Below are positions 10,879 to 22,712 of a DNA stretch of 64,000 bases, one piece after another. The DNA comes from Cerioporus squamosus (Eukaryota; Basidiomycota; Agaricomycetes; Polyporales; Polyporaceae): contig JABYQS010000008.1 of the NCBI GenBank assembly GCA_022592435.1, positions 456,900-520,899 on the forward strand, given 5' to 3'. Under the pieces are notes generated by a model. The model had not been told where the DNA came from and did no database searches. It worked only from the letters and a program-made list of their open reading frames with translations. The position numbers and the translations under genes were made by a program. Each line of letters opens with the position of its first letter. Positions within the stretch are counted from its first letter, which is position 1.

Positions 10879-13532
10879 TCACATGATCACGCAATTCGAG
10901 TCGTCGCCCACCTTCTGCGTCGCGATACCCATCTCCGCAAACGTCTTCGGGCCATTCGTCGCCGGTCTCGACGGCGGCAACTGTTGTTGTTGCTGCTGCT
11001 GTTGCTGCTGCTGGGGCGGTGGGCGCGCGGGGCTCTCATCCCGGCGCGGCTGTGACCCAGGTCCGCCAGGCCGCCGCATCGGCGGGGTGCCCGCAGGTCG
11101 AGGAGACGACGCCGGACCAGGACCAGTGCCGTATCGTTGCTGTTGCGGGAGCGGTGCCTGCTGGGATACGGACTGGTGTTCTGCTGGCCGGGATGCGGTC
11201 GTGGGCTCCCTGCGTGCGCGGGAGGAGACTGAGGCATCCCGGGGGCTCCAGGGGGACCCGACGGACGCCGCGCGCCGCCGTTCTGGAGCTCATCGACGCG
11301 GGGAAGGGGTGCGGGCATGCCGGGCGGGGAGCTCGTCATCGAGTTACCTGGCCTTCCCCAGTCTCCGCCTGCAGCAGCTCCGGAGGGACCGAGTGGTCTG
11401 GTCTGCATGGAGTTCTTGCGGATGTTGTTCACGATTTGGGTCCGCTGCGCTGAGGGCATCGCTGCTGCTGCTGCTGCTGCCGGGCCGCCCACGGCCTCGG
11501 AGCGCTGCTTCGCCTGGGTGCGTTTGCGGACGAGCTTGGAGTCCGTGAGGTTCTCGTGCTGTTCACGCGACAGTGCCTGCGGTGTGGGCTGTGACAGGGC
11601 TTGGAGCCGTTCGGCTGCGTCGGTGTTGCCGTTCTGCGCAGCCTGTGTATTGCAAAAGAGTTGAAAAAAAAAGTAACGGTCAGCGCCGCGCGCGAGACAT
11701 CCGACGGACACCGACACATGGGCGGTGACGGAGAAGGGATGGGATACGTACCCGCTGGTACCACTTGCGCGCTGCATCAATGTTGCGAGGTCCGCCGACG
11801 CCCACCTCGGAATAGTACCCGAGCGCGAACTCGGCGCTGGGAAGGCCCTTGCGGGCAGCCTTCTCGGCAAACGTCCACGCGAGGCCCTCGTCCTTGTCGA
11901 ACGCGCCCTCGGCGCCGCACAGGAACCACTTGCTGAGCGCCATGTCCGCCTCCGTTTCGCCCTGCTGCGACGCGAGCGAGTAGTACTGCACGGACAGGAG
12001 CGCATCGAACGGGAAAGGCGGCGTCGCGAATTCGTACGCGTGGCCCAGCTTGTACTGTGCGGGCGCGAAGTTGAGGTAGGCCGCGCGTTCGAGGTGTCGC
12101 CGCGCCTCGTCGGCCGGGGTGACACCGGGGGGCAGGAAGGGCTGGAATAGATGCGCGGGGATCGAGACGTGCGAGAATTCGTTGAGCAGCAGAAGGCCGT
12201 AGACGTAGGCAGGCTGCGGGACATCGATCGTCGCGAGCGTCGCAGCGCGATTGAGCAGGGGTAGGGCGGCTTGTGGGTCGGCGGGGAAGCCGAGTTGACC
12301 CATGAGGTTAGCCATGCCGAGTCGCTGCAAAGATAGATGAGACGGCGAACGCTGCGCAAGAGGCAAATAGAAACGTACGTAAAAGCAGCTCTCGACGCCA
12401 TGCTTACAGCCGCGCTCAAAGCACTCCTTCGCGTGCTGCACGTCTCCAAAGTTCTCGTACTCTCGCCCGAGCTTGAACCAGGCAGCGTGGTAGCCGGACT
12501 TGGCGGCGCGCTCGAAGTCGCGGAACGCAGTGCGTGGATCGTGAGGGATGAACTGGGGATAGATGCCGGTGGACGCGCACATGGCGCGCATATGGATTGC
12601 CTCGGCGACATGCGGAGGTACAGGACCGGGGGGCGCGGAAGAGATGCGGATGATGATAGGGAGTGCGACGTTGACGAGCTTTTGTACCTCGGGATCGTCA
12701 ATTTGAGCAGGGCCCACAGCAGGATCGGTGGACGTTGGGCTGGTCCGCGAGTGCTGCTGCTGTGCACGATCGACGAGGGAGAGCACCTCTCTGCACCAGA
12801 CGACTTGGCGTGCCGGGTCTGCATTTGGGGCCTGGATGGCTGATTGCTGCACGGAGAGTGTTGCGAGAGTTGGCAGGGGTGCGGTCAGCGATGGAGGACC
12901 GTCGCGGGCTCCTGACGGAGTGGACAGAGGAGACGCAGTGCGACCGATGTTCATGTTCGCAAACGAGCCAGACAAGGTACGGTCGTGCTGAGGCGGGGAA
13001 GTGGGCGGCGGGGACGCGAAGGGCATCGGGAAGGAAGGCATGCCTTGCGGTTGAGACTGGGTGGGGGCAGGAGACCAAGGAGACCAATCGGAGCCTTGCG
13101 GGGGCGGAAGAGGACTGGGACCGCGGGAGATGGGCTGGCCTTGAGGGGTACCGAAGCCAAGGGACTGACCGGGCGCGTAGGGAGCGGCGTTGAATGAAGG
13201 CTGAGGGAATTTGGGCTGGTTTACGGCAGGAGGCGCGGGGTAGTTCGATGCTTGTTCGAGGGATTGGGCCATCTGCGGGATCAGAGCTCAGGTTAAGAGG
13301 GACCGCGAGCGAGACATGGGCGGTGAGAGGCGGTACGCACGTTCTTGGGGAGATCTGGCTGGAGCTTCTGCGGGCGAGGCGCAACGAGCGGGTCTTCGTA
13401 GTGCGGACTTGATGAGTACTGATCGGGCGTGAAATCGGGAGGGAGAGGCGGGACAGCGGGCGGTTGAGAGCCCTGTCGGCTCGGATGATCGTAGTCGTCA
13501 AATGGTCTGGGAGGGACTGGCGGGGCGTCCAT
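10879..13532 (-). CDS. Skt5/Chs4-like chitin synthase activator, Sel1 repeats and CaaX end
   Basis: Scaffold that activates and localises class IV chitin synthase at the plasma membrane and septum. Exons: 13532-13341, 13272-12379, 12324-11752 and 11642-10879. An N-terminal Pro/Gln-rich region (PPVPPRPFDDYD) is followed by a block of Sel1-like repeats (RAAKSGYHAAWFKLGREYE, ECFERGCKHGVESCFY, HLERAAYLNFAPAQYKLGHA, FALGYYSEVGVGGPRNIDAA). The tail is low complexity with poly-Ala and poly-Gln and ends CVIM-stop, a farnesylation CaaX box of the kind known for yeast Skt5/Chs4. The first three exons are whole codons but the last is 764 nt, one short of a multiple of three. The frame changes inside a Gln-rich stretch near 11163, where a GGG run (CCC on the coding strand) would need one more base to reach the CaaX box. 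This could be a base-call error or a real lesion. Confidence 0.88.
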
Positions 13533-16228
13533 GTTGTATGAGGGAAAGTGTATGAGGTGGACGTGGAGGCACGGGGATCTGTTTGAGGCGTCGGAAAGAG
13601 GGCTGAGCAAGAGGGCTGTTGCGCGAGTGAGACTGAGCCTTGTGCGTCGGGTAGGGCCTCGTTGCGGGGGCGGATGGGACGAGATGATATAGAGGGACTC
13701 ACATCAACACAGCCGAGAAAGACTTCACCCTCCTCGTAATCCTGGCACGGCGACGGCGGACGGACGGACGAAAGGAGAGTCAATGCTGCGCACAGCAGCG
13801 TATGAGATGTGATATACCACCCCGCCTCGCACCTAGACGCTCGCAAACATCGATCCGTCGCGTTCACGACTCGCCCGTCCTCCTCGAGGCTATGCCACCG
13901 ACGCTGTACTCTGCGTGCGCAAGCTCGACGCCACAGGATCACCTTGACGATGCTGCTCACACACGTCGCGCACTGACTTGGCTGTCAATTCAGCTGGGAC
14001 GCCCCGACCGGCCGAGTGTATTAGCTCATGTATACAAGCGGAACGGCTGCGGGCTGCGGGATTCGGGAAGAGGCTTTTGAGCGGCGGCGGAGATGGTGGA
14101 GGAGAGTTTATAAGTAATGATAGGAGGGCAGATGGCATGTTGAATGGAGTCCACATAGGTATACGGAAACGTATTCCAATGTCCTCTCTCGACGTCGGAG
14201 CAGCTCTGCATGCTCGGCCCAAGCCGAGGTATGTCTCCAAAGTGCTATCAATATTCAGCAAGCCAGCCTCAAAAGCTGTAGATCAATACAAGTGGGTCAC
14301 CTCCATGATCAGGAGCGGAGCAGAAACGAGACACAGGCGGCGGAGATATCTAGAGGTGCTGGCCTGCGACTGAGCTCCTCACGCCAACACAGTCAACCGT
14401 CGGTGGTAAAAGTAGAAGCTAAAAAGCAGCAGGCGCGTCTTTGAGTTTACGCAGTGTGTTGTCAGACTTTGAGTTCTATGCAAGCAAGTCTCGCGCGAGA
14501 GACTCCGGCTGTCGCGTTCACTACACGGTCACGTGTTGCCAGTCAAGTCCAATTCGGTGCGACCAGTTCAACCTGGTTCAAACCGGCTTGATTGTCTCCT
14601 CTAGACCTACGGCCTACCTTCCGCAACTTGTCTTTGCGTCCTCACTACTCTCAGCCTCTCGTCTCCGCCTCGTGGCGCACTATTATCTCCTGCGTACTCG
14701 TTACATGGCTATAGCACGTTGAAACCCAGTCAAGGTTGCGGCTGCATGCTAGGTTCAACGAGTCGTTCGTACGTGCATGCCATCACTGGCCCGGGCACTC
14801 CTCAACGTCCAAACTTACCATGGTTTCCCAGTCGCGCCAATACTGCGCCTGCCTGCTGAGCTTGACAAATATCTTTGGCACGACAGGAGGCACCGTCAAA
14901 GTCTTGACATACTATAGGCACCTTGCTTACTGGTTCGTCTCTGACCTCCTTCGCTTCGGGATCACTGTTCGGATTGTTTATCATTTGCATCCAGGTGCGT
15001 CATCCCCTGCCTGCCTGTGCTTTTACTAGAGACTCACAGCTTGTGTCACAAGTGCCTCTTGCTGCGGCTTAGGTTAACGGGGATAGGTCATAGGACCTGA
15101 GCGAGTCCCGGGCTCGAGCACGGGTGACCGGCCGGGCTCACCGCATCTCAGCGGCCCTCACATCCACATAGCTCCTCCACCTCCTCCCTACCAGGCCGAC
15201 GAAGGCCAACACGGGCATGGACATAGTGCCGTCACGGGCGCAGCACCGAGAACCCGACAAGAGGGAAAGAACACGAACTGAACGCCGCTGACCGCAAACG
15301 GCGGTCCGCCCATGCAGCGCCGCGACTACTTGTAATCTAACCTGGCCGTAATGCCGGAGAGGATGCGCCCATCGAGAGCGCATTGAATTCGATGCTTATG
15401 CATGGCCCCCATACAAGGGGTGCTCTGCAACGGACATGTCTTTCAGAGGCTATGAGGGCGGATAACTTACAACTTGGGCAGATTGATCGTTGACAAGCTG
15501 TGCAGGAGTTCGCGGGCCCTGATGCTCTACCCTCCATTTTTGACTCCTACTATTCAAGTGTCCGGTACAAGGCAAAGGTTCAAGGCGAACGAAGACCCCG
15601 GTGGAGACTAGTAGCAGCCTCGCAGGTGCTCCTCCTCTTGTTGCACCGATTGTTCTGACGTCACTCAGATAGCAGAGGATGAAGATGCCAAACCTAAAGC
15701 TTCGCAGTAGACATGGGATTGTTTCAGGGTGCTCATTACGGACTCGTGCAGGCGCCCCGTTGTGGCGTTCGGATCGCCGCTGGTTACACCCACCGCCACC
15801 TACGGTACCTACTTCAAGCTATGCGCGACGCCCCTCAGCGATCCGCTGAGGTCCCCCTCCAATCCTAATCCTCTGCGAAACGGGACTCATGTTACGAAGT
15901 GTCGAGGTCTCGCCCACTTGACGCGCGATTGATCACTGCTCATCACGTCAAGTTCTCATGTTGGACGCATGGTACTATAGAAGCGGTAGGAATGAATCAC
16001 CGCTCGTTCGCACTCTGCTGACATGCCTAGTCTGCTTCTGGTGAGCAGGCACCCACGCATAAGCGATGACTGGTGAGCTCTTGCTCGCACTACGGACCCG
16101 AACGCAGCCCCGTTCACCGTGCCGAAGAGCCCACAGACGTCTACAAACGATCCCGAACCGCATATAAAGCGGTCGTGGAACAGAGCCTCCGGTAATCCCT
16201 AGCACTACCATTCTCAACTTCGACAAGC
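13533..16228. other. Long divergent intergenic region
   Basis: About 2.7 kb between the starts of the Skt5-like gene (-) and the UbiA gene (+). I find no exon chain with recognisable motifs. Small frames near 14821 and 15337 are not convincing. It presumably contains both promoters and upstream leader sequence. Confidence 0.45.
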
Positions 16229-17471
16229 ATGGCTACTACTGCAAGCGGCTACTTCGAGCTTACTCGTCTGCACAAACCTCTCCTGGGCAACACGCTCATG
16301 ATCTGGCCGTGTGGTGCGTCTTCTTCGCTCGGATTGACGCTAGGTCTGACCACACACCGACAGCATGGGGTCTGACCATAGCTGCCAGAGAGGTTTCTCT
16401 CCCGCTCCGCGATTATGCGCAGAAGCTGGCGATATTCGCAGTTGGCGCCATGTTACTGCACAGCGCTGCTTGTGTCCTGAATGACATATGCGACGTCGAC
16501 TTTGATCGGCAAGTAGGTAAGGTGTTGCTCGCCTTCCGTCAGAGGGGAGGTACTGAAGCCCGAGTCAGAGCGCACCAAGGACCGACCGCTGCCTGCCGGC
16601 AAGGTGCCCATTGTAGGTGCCTGGACGCTGTGTCTTTTGCTCCTCGCACCTGTGCTCTACATGCTCTCCTACGCCGATCAGCTCAGGTGAGCTCAACATC
16701 GACTTATGCTGCGTATTCGTCGTTCACGAGCCATGCAGCTTCTTCACGGCCCTCCTCGGCATCTTCCCTCTGCACGCGCTGTACCCACTCATGAAGCGAT
16801 GGACCTGGTGGCCGCAAGCGTGGCTCGGTAAGTGCTCGACGACGTTTACATTCATACTAGCTAACAAAATATCTCAGGTCTCACCTTCAACTGGGGCATA
16901 CCCGTCGCATGGACGGTAGTGACCAGTCGCTTCCCTCCGCCGGCGGTCTGGGTGCTGTTCGGCGGGGGTGTCTGGTTCGTTTGACCATCCTTTCTAGAGC
17001 GATGAGATGCTCATGAGGACGTGGCCGCTAACGGTTCCTCCTCCTACAGCTGGACGATTGTGTATGATACCATATACGCATGCCAAGACTGCGAGGACGA
17101 CCGACGGGTGGGGATCAAGTCGTGCGCGCTCCTGTTCGGAGCGTACGTGCGAGAGATCCTCGGAGTTTTCGTCGTCCTCCTGCTTTCGAGCTTGGTATGC
17201 GCGGGATGCTTGTTGAACCAGGGCCTCGGCTTTGCAGTCCTCTCATGCGGGGGCACGCTACTCCATGCCGTTTGGCAGCTTGCGACGTGGGATGAGGCGA
17301 GTCTGAAGGATCACCGGGCCAAGTTCGAGGTCAGTTCCAAGTCTCCTGCGTACAGCGCTGCACGGCGTACACTGTAGTTCGATTGTTGATCTCTTTTAAG
17401 TGCAGTCGAACGGGCTTGTTGGTGTTCTGATATGGCTTGGTTTGCTGTACGACTACGTGCAGTCACTCTGA
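16229..17471 (+). CDS. UbiA-family aromatic prenyltransferase
   Basis: Membrane prenyltransferase that transfers an isoprenoid diphosphate chain to an aromatic acceptor. The ATG at 16229 starts MATTASGYFELTRLHKPLLG without a mitochondrial presequence. Exons join through about six introns. The first Asp-rich motif reads NDICDVDFDRQVERTKDRPL (from about 16480, split by an intron after DRQV), and the second reads YDTIYACQDCEDDRRVGIKS near 17062-17120. Both are the diphosphate-Mg binding motifs of the family. Several hydrophobic helices follow (LGVFVVLLLSSLVCAGCLL; LVGVLIWLGLLYDYVQSL) to TGA 17469-17471. COQ2 makes the ubiquinone precursor in mitochondria. The missing presequence suggests a paralogue, perhaps for meroterpenoid-type metabolism, but that is inference. 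It appears intact. Confidence 0.9.
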
Positions 17472-17839
17472 GTCCGAGTCGGTCTCAGTTCCTGAGCCGG
17501 GGATGGCGGTGTTAGATAGGTGCTTCTTGCTACTACAGTTCTCGCAATATTATATTGTCGCGCTTTCCGCGCTTTCATAGGACTTGTATGTCGTCAGTGC
17601 GCAGTTATGTAGTAGGAATTGTCCATGAAAGAGGGCTTGCGAGCATATTGAGTAAGTACTACTGGGGAGTCGCACGAGCAAGTCACCGAAGGTACTTAAC
17701 CAACTCCAAGGCGCGCTTGCCTATAGTAAGCGGAATTTGGGAAGGATAACTAGCCACTGGTACCTATTCAGGCCTGCGGCCCGGGGGCAGACATATTCAG
17801 TGAAAAGCTGCACAAAGCTGGATGAACCGGTTCCTGCAC
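17472..17839. other. Convergent intergenic gap
   Basis: Between the 3' ends of the UbiA gene and the following minus-strand gene. Nothing recognisable; probably terminators. Confidence 0.45.
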
Positions 17840-18498
17840 TCACCACGGCTGCCACCGCGGGATCACGTCGAGATCCAACTCGTCCAGATACAGCTGAATC
17901 TGCGCGGGAGTGGGCATATCGTCGATGCGGAGCTCGCCATAATTGGCCGCGGCCCAGTAGACGAGGTCCTTGAGGCCGCGGGCGCGCGTGTAGCGCGCCT
18001 GGTAGTACATAGTGACGATGCCCATGCCGAGGCGGTTCGCGACGACGCGCACGAACGCGTACATGTAGCGGTCGCGCGAGTCGTCGTCGGGGGGCACGCC
18101 TTGGATGTTGTGCCGTGCGATGTAGGAATTGATGAGGGAGGGAGTGAGCTCGAAGCGAAGAAGATGCAGGGGTGCGTGCGGAGCTCGGAGGGGATGGGCG
18201 GTGGGGGCACGAGGGGCAGGGAGCGGTCGAATCTGTGCGGAGGCGGCGACGAACGAGTGAGAAATGAAAAAAATTCGCGGGTGGGTGACTACATATAGTA
18301 CTTGTCTCCTTCGTCTGCGCCTTTTGGCATCCATTCGGGCAGGGGCACCGGGGACGGTTGAAGCGGGAAGGGAACGACAGGCTGCCAGTGAGGCGGCACT
18401 TGATCTATATTCCTAGAGGTTCGCGGTGGTTAGTCACTATCACTCATCAGAGTACGATCCTGAGAGGCGACAACATATGACATGGGCTCGAAGGACAT
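17840..18498 (-). CDS. Small hypothetical protein with an apparent frameshift
   Basis: I do not recognise it. A start ATG at 18498 (MSFEPMSY) leads through a short intron into VPPHWQPVVPFPLQ and VPLPEWMPKGADEGDKYY. A second intron (donor near 18293, acceptor CACAG near 18235) leads into DRSLPLVPPPPIPSELRTHP. The strongest protein-like stretch is RYMYAFVRVVANRLGMGIVT, followed by MYYQARYTRARGLKDLVYWA and ending at the stop at 17840. The Pro-rich part and this last stretch are in different frames; a single missing base near 18162 would reconcile them. Whether this is a sequencing error, an unseen splice or a pseudogene is open. Confidence 0.4.
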
Positions 18499-19125
18499 GG
18501 CGGTTGTATGTATTCGAACTGTCCTGCCATCTTTCCGGTACGGACAAACCCCTCTTCATTTGGCGCCGGGCTAGACGCCACTGACACCGTTTCGAAGGAC
18601 TCAAAAGTCAATAGTCAAGTGCAGGCGGATATCGTTGAGATGAGATTCAACTATAGCTAGCATAGAGCCTAGAGCCTGGAGCCTAGAGCCGGCATGACCT
18701 GTACAGAAACAACATTGGAAGAGAAACACACGGCGCGATACTGTATACTACGGAGATGGGGAGATACTCGGGTACGGAGCGAAGAGGTGAGGAAAGATAC
18801 TGTATGTTGTGCACAAGAGGGCGAGGCGGGAGGGCGACAAGAGGGCGGGAGGAGCAACGACGTCTAGCGCGGGGGGGGGGGTGGGCAAGAACGAGGGCGG
18901 TCGGGGACGCGGAGCTAGAGGAGGGACTCGAGGGGGCTACAACGGCAGGGAACTCGGGGAGATGCAAGACCGGGACAGCGGCGAAAGCGTGCGAGCTAGC
19001 GACGAGTGATCAGGAAACACAGACACGTAATATGTTAATACAAGAGCACAAGAGCACGAGCAAAAGGACAGGAACGATAACCACCACAACCGGACGACCG
19101 GGAACGAGCGCGCTCACAGTGAGGA
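18499..19125. other. Intergenic with a short tandem repeat and a G11 run
   Basis: Holds near-perfect tandem copies of a 9-nt unit (GAGCCTAGA variants) at about 18664-18690 and a run of eleven G at 18871-18881. It lies between the start of the small hypothetical gene and the 3' end of the Tup1 gene. No gene seen. Confidence 0.5.
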
Positions 19126-22100
19126 TCAGAGCGCCTGGTAACTCCCTGTCGACGTGCGCGTGGGGTTGGTTAGCGTCGACGCAGGCAGAAGACGGATGAG
19201 CAGAGAAAGGGAGACGTACATATTCGTGCTTGCCAGTCGCCGCTGCCTGTGGCGAGGACGTTGCCCGCAGGGCTGAGATCGATCGAGATCACTGCGAGGA
19301 AAGATCACAGGCACAATCAGCACCGAGGTCTATCGTCCAAAATCCAAAATCCAAAAATCCAAATGGAACTCCGAGACCGAGACCGTATCCGCGTCGCGTC
19401 CCTAGTTCAAGTCCGCGAGCGGGGTCGTGATGGAGCCCTTCGCTAAACCTGCGGAGGGAGAGCCCAAAGCAGGACGACGCAGGACGCAGAATGCAGAGGA
19501 GAACAGAGGACCCAACGAAAACCCCCAAAAGCGACACTCACCAGAGTTCTTGTGCCCCTGCAGCATGCACTGCGCCACCGCCGTCTGCGCATCCCAGAAC
19601 TGCACCCCCCGGTCCTTGCTCCCGCTCACGACCCACTTCCCGTCGTGGCTGACCGCGACGCTCAGCACGTAGTCTTTGTGCCCCACAAAGTTCATCGTGC
19701 ACTGGCTGCCCCCTCCGCCGCCTCCTCCTGCGCCCCCGCTGCCGCTTCCGCCCGCCCCGGCCCCAGACCCTCCCGGAGCAGTCATCTCCTTCTCCTTCAC
19801 CAGGCCGCCCGCGCCCGGCCCTGAGCCTCCCGGGCCGCCGGGCGTCTTGGGGTCGCGCGCGCGCAGGAGCGGGCGGACGTCCCAGTACTTGAGCGTCTTG
19901 TCGAGCGAGCCGGAGACGAGGGCCTTGCCGTCGGGCGTGAAGGCGACCGAATAGACGGAGTCGCGGTGGCCCTTGAGGCGCTCGACGAGCTGGCCGGAGG
20001 CGACGTCCCAGATGCGGACGACGGTGTCGAGCGAGCCGGCGGCGACGAGGCGGCCGTCGGGCGAGATGCAGACGGAGGTGACGCCGGCGTCGATGTTGTC
20101 GGGTTCGGGGATGTTCACTGCGTGCGTGTGTGGGGGAAGCGCGGTGAATTGGGTTGCAGAGAGAGTGGGGCACGGTCAGCGGGGCGGAGGTGAGGGAGCG
20201 AAACAGAGCGATACTCACAGACTTTGCACGTCCCGACGTTGTCCGTCATGTCCCAGATGCGTGCCGTGCGGTCGCCAGAGCCGGAAACGATGAGGCGGCC
20301 ATCGCGCGAGAAGTCGAGCGAGTAGATCTCCTGCTGGTGGCCCTCGAAGATGTGCCGGATCTTCTTGCGTGCGATGTCCCATATCTGCGAACGTAGGTGT
20401 GAGCACGGTCGTGGAAGTAGACAAGAAAGAGTAACAAGCGAGAAGTGTTGATGAACAAGAACGCGGCAAGCGGAAGTCTAAGCGACATCACCGAATCAAC
20501 GGTAAGCGGGTGTGAGAGGGGAGTGTGGGCGTCGATGACTCGATGGAGGTCGCCTCGGCAAGACAGGAACGATAGCGGGGAGAACGGTTATGAACGCTAA
20601 ACTAGCGGACACGCACCCGAATCTGCTTGTCCTCCGCCCCAGTCGCAAGGTACTTCCCGTCCGGGCTGAAGCACACACTGCGGATGTACAGGTCGCCCGT
20701 TTTGCTTGCGGCCTCGTCCACGAGCACACTGCGATGCACGCGATGAGCCAAACGAGACGGGCAGACGCAGAAACGACGCACCAAGTTTTCGTTCCGGTCT
20801 TCGTGTCGTAGATCTGCGCGGTGCGGTTGCACCCAGTGGCGAGGTACTTGCCGTCGGCGGAGAAGCGCACGCAGCACACCACGCTGTAGAAGAGTGTGAG
20901 CACGAGCACCAGATACGACGCGAAGAGACGCACCTTTCGTGCATGAGAGTGTGCACCAGCTGAACGTCGAGCGACCGCGTCTTCGAAAGCGCGCCGGGAC
21001 CGTCGCCGGGCTGGGCAGTTGCCGGGCTGAAGATCGCGAACCAGTCGGCACCCTCGTTCTTCAGCTCTGGCGGGACGGTGTGCGGGTCTACGCTCAGGTC
21101 GACGGGTATGGGTGCCATGCCCCCGGAGGACGAGGGCGGTTGGGGCAGTGCTGCGACGGCATTCGAGTCCTGGCCTGCGGAGGCAGAGGCGGTGGGCGTT
21201 GGCGGGTACGGCTGGGGACCTGCGAATGCAAACGGTGAACACGCGACGGAGATGGTCAGCGAGAAGGAAGGGGAAGAAGGCGACGAGGAACACGCCGAGC
21301 CCGATACTCACCCGGAACCCCGTTCGCGCGATCCGACTCCGGCCCTGGCCCTCCTGGTCCCTGAGATGGCCCACCCGGCCCAGTGGTGTACTGCGGCCCT
21401 GCACTCGGCGTGGGCGGGAGTTTGGGGGTGGCCTGTGCCGCTGATGGGGGTCCGCCGGAGGGTGTCGGGGGTGCGCCGTTGGATGGAGGCGGGGGAAGAG
21501 GAGCAGCAGGACCGAGGGATATTGACTGATGGTGGTGGTGGGGCGTGATGTGGGACGGCGGAGGCTGTGCGCCCATTGAGGGGGAGAAGGGATCTGAGAC
21601 GGGCCAGGACGCGTTCACGGTCGCGAGAGGTGGGCATGGGCGTGAGAAAGACAGGCACGAAAGAGGGTGCGAAAAGGCAGAGAAGGGGGGCACGTTGAGA
21701 GTGGGCAAAAGCGGGGAGATCGAACGAGAGAACGTACCTGGACGATCGGGCTTCATCCTGTCCCTCTCTGTCTTTATGCGCTTCGCCTCGCGTCCGTCGC
21801 GGTCTCTCTCCCTGTCACGGTCGCGTTCACGGTCGAGGACGCTGCGGTCGCGGTCCCTCTCGCGTTCTCGATCACGATCCCTGTCGCGATCGCGTCCATA
21901 GTACGGATCACCGTACCCTCCTCCACCGCCTGGGCCGGCGCCAACACCGAGTCCGACAGGACCGGCGTGAGGTGTCAAGCCGAGGGGACCGAGAGGCTCG
22001 CCGCCGGGGCCGGAAGGGGGACCTCCTGGGACGTTGACGGGAGGACGACCAAGCCCGAGGGCCTCACGGCCGAGGGCGTCGCGGGGGGGACCGGTGTTAC

Positions 22101-22712
22101 CCATGACGACATCTCTGTCTCTGTCGCGGTCGCGGTCGCGTTCGCGGGCCTCACGGTCACGGGCTTCGCGTTCGCGGTTGAGCTGGTCGCGCTCCCTGTT
22201 CACGAGCATCTCGCGTTCCCTGTCGCGTGCGAGGTCGCGTTCGCGATCACGGCCGAGAGAGGCGAGGCCGAGAGGCTCCGGTGCGCCTCTGCGCTTGTAG
22301 GAGTCGAGTTCTGTGCGGAGGATGCGGAGGTCCTCCTCGTACTGCTGGCGGATCTTGCCATGGGTAGTCTCGAGGTCGTAGAGGGACTGGCGATGATGTT
22401 GAGTTCGTTGACCTGGCTGGTGACTGGGATGTGGGGGTTATCTTGGGCAGTCAGAGACAAAGAGAACAGTGAGAACGCACGCTTTCCCTCGTACTCGTCC
22501 CTCTGGCTCCTGAGGTGGTCGCACTGGTCCTGGAGCTGCTGGAACTCCTCGCGGATGGTGTTGAAGGACTGGTTGAGGACGGTGAATGCGTTGGGGCCCT
22601 GTGGGCCAGCGCCTGTGGGCTGGAGGTGTTTGTGCTGGAACATGGCGGGATGTCAGCGGGGGAGCGGGGGAGGAGTGGGGGAGATGCGCACGTTGTATAT
22701 GGCGGAGGCCAT
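19126..22712 (-). CDS. Tup1-like general transcriptional corepressor
   Basis: WD40 corepressor that, with Cyc8/Ssn6, is recruited by DNA-binding proteins to silence many promoters in the nucleus. The start MASAIYN at 22712 joins across an intron (22635-22691) to the N-terminal tetramerisation helix ([20 protein letters not shown], later [19 protein letters not shown]). A long low-complexity linker follows, with RD/RE repeats, then GPGG- and PPP-rich stretches. The C-terminal propeller blades include [107 protein letters not shown] and [19 protein letters not shown] Gly-rich insert (about 19690-19850) interrupts the propeller between blades. The last tiny exon gives WSYQAL before the stop at 19126. 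A (GGAGAA)n tract at 22724-22745 lies just upstream and is pyrimidine-rich on the mRNA strand. It appears intact. Confidence 0.95.

Noticed and set aside
10887..12824. 645-codon minus-strand frame
   Set aside because: Its middle is the real Skt5 exon frame, but the upstream part crosses two introns out of frame and the downstream part reads past the frameshift, so it is not one protein.
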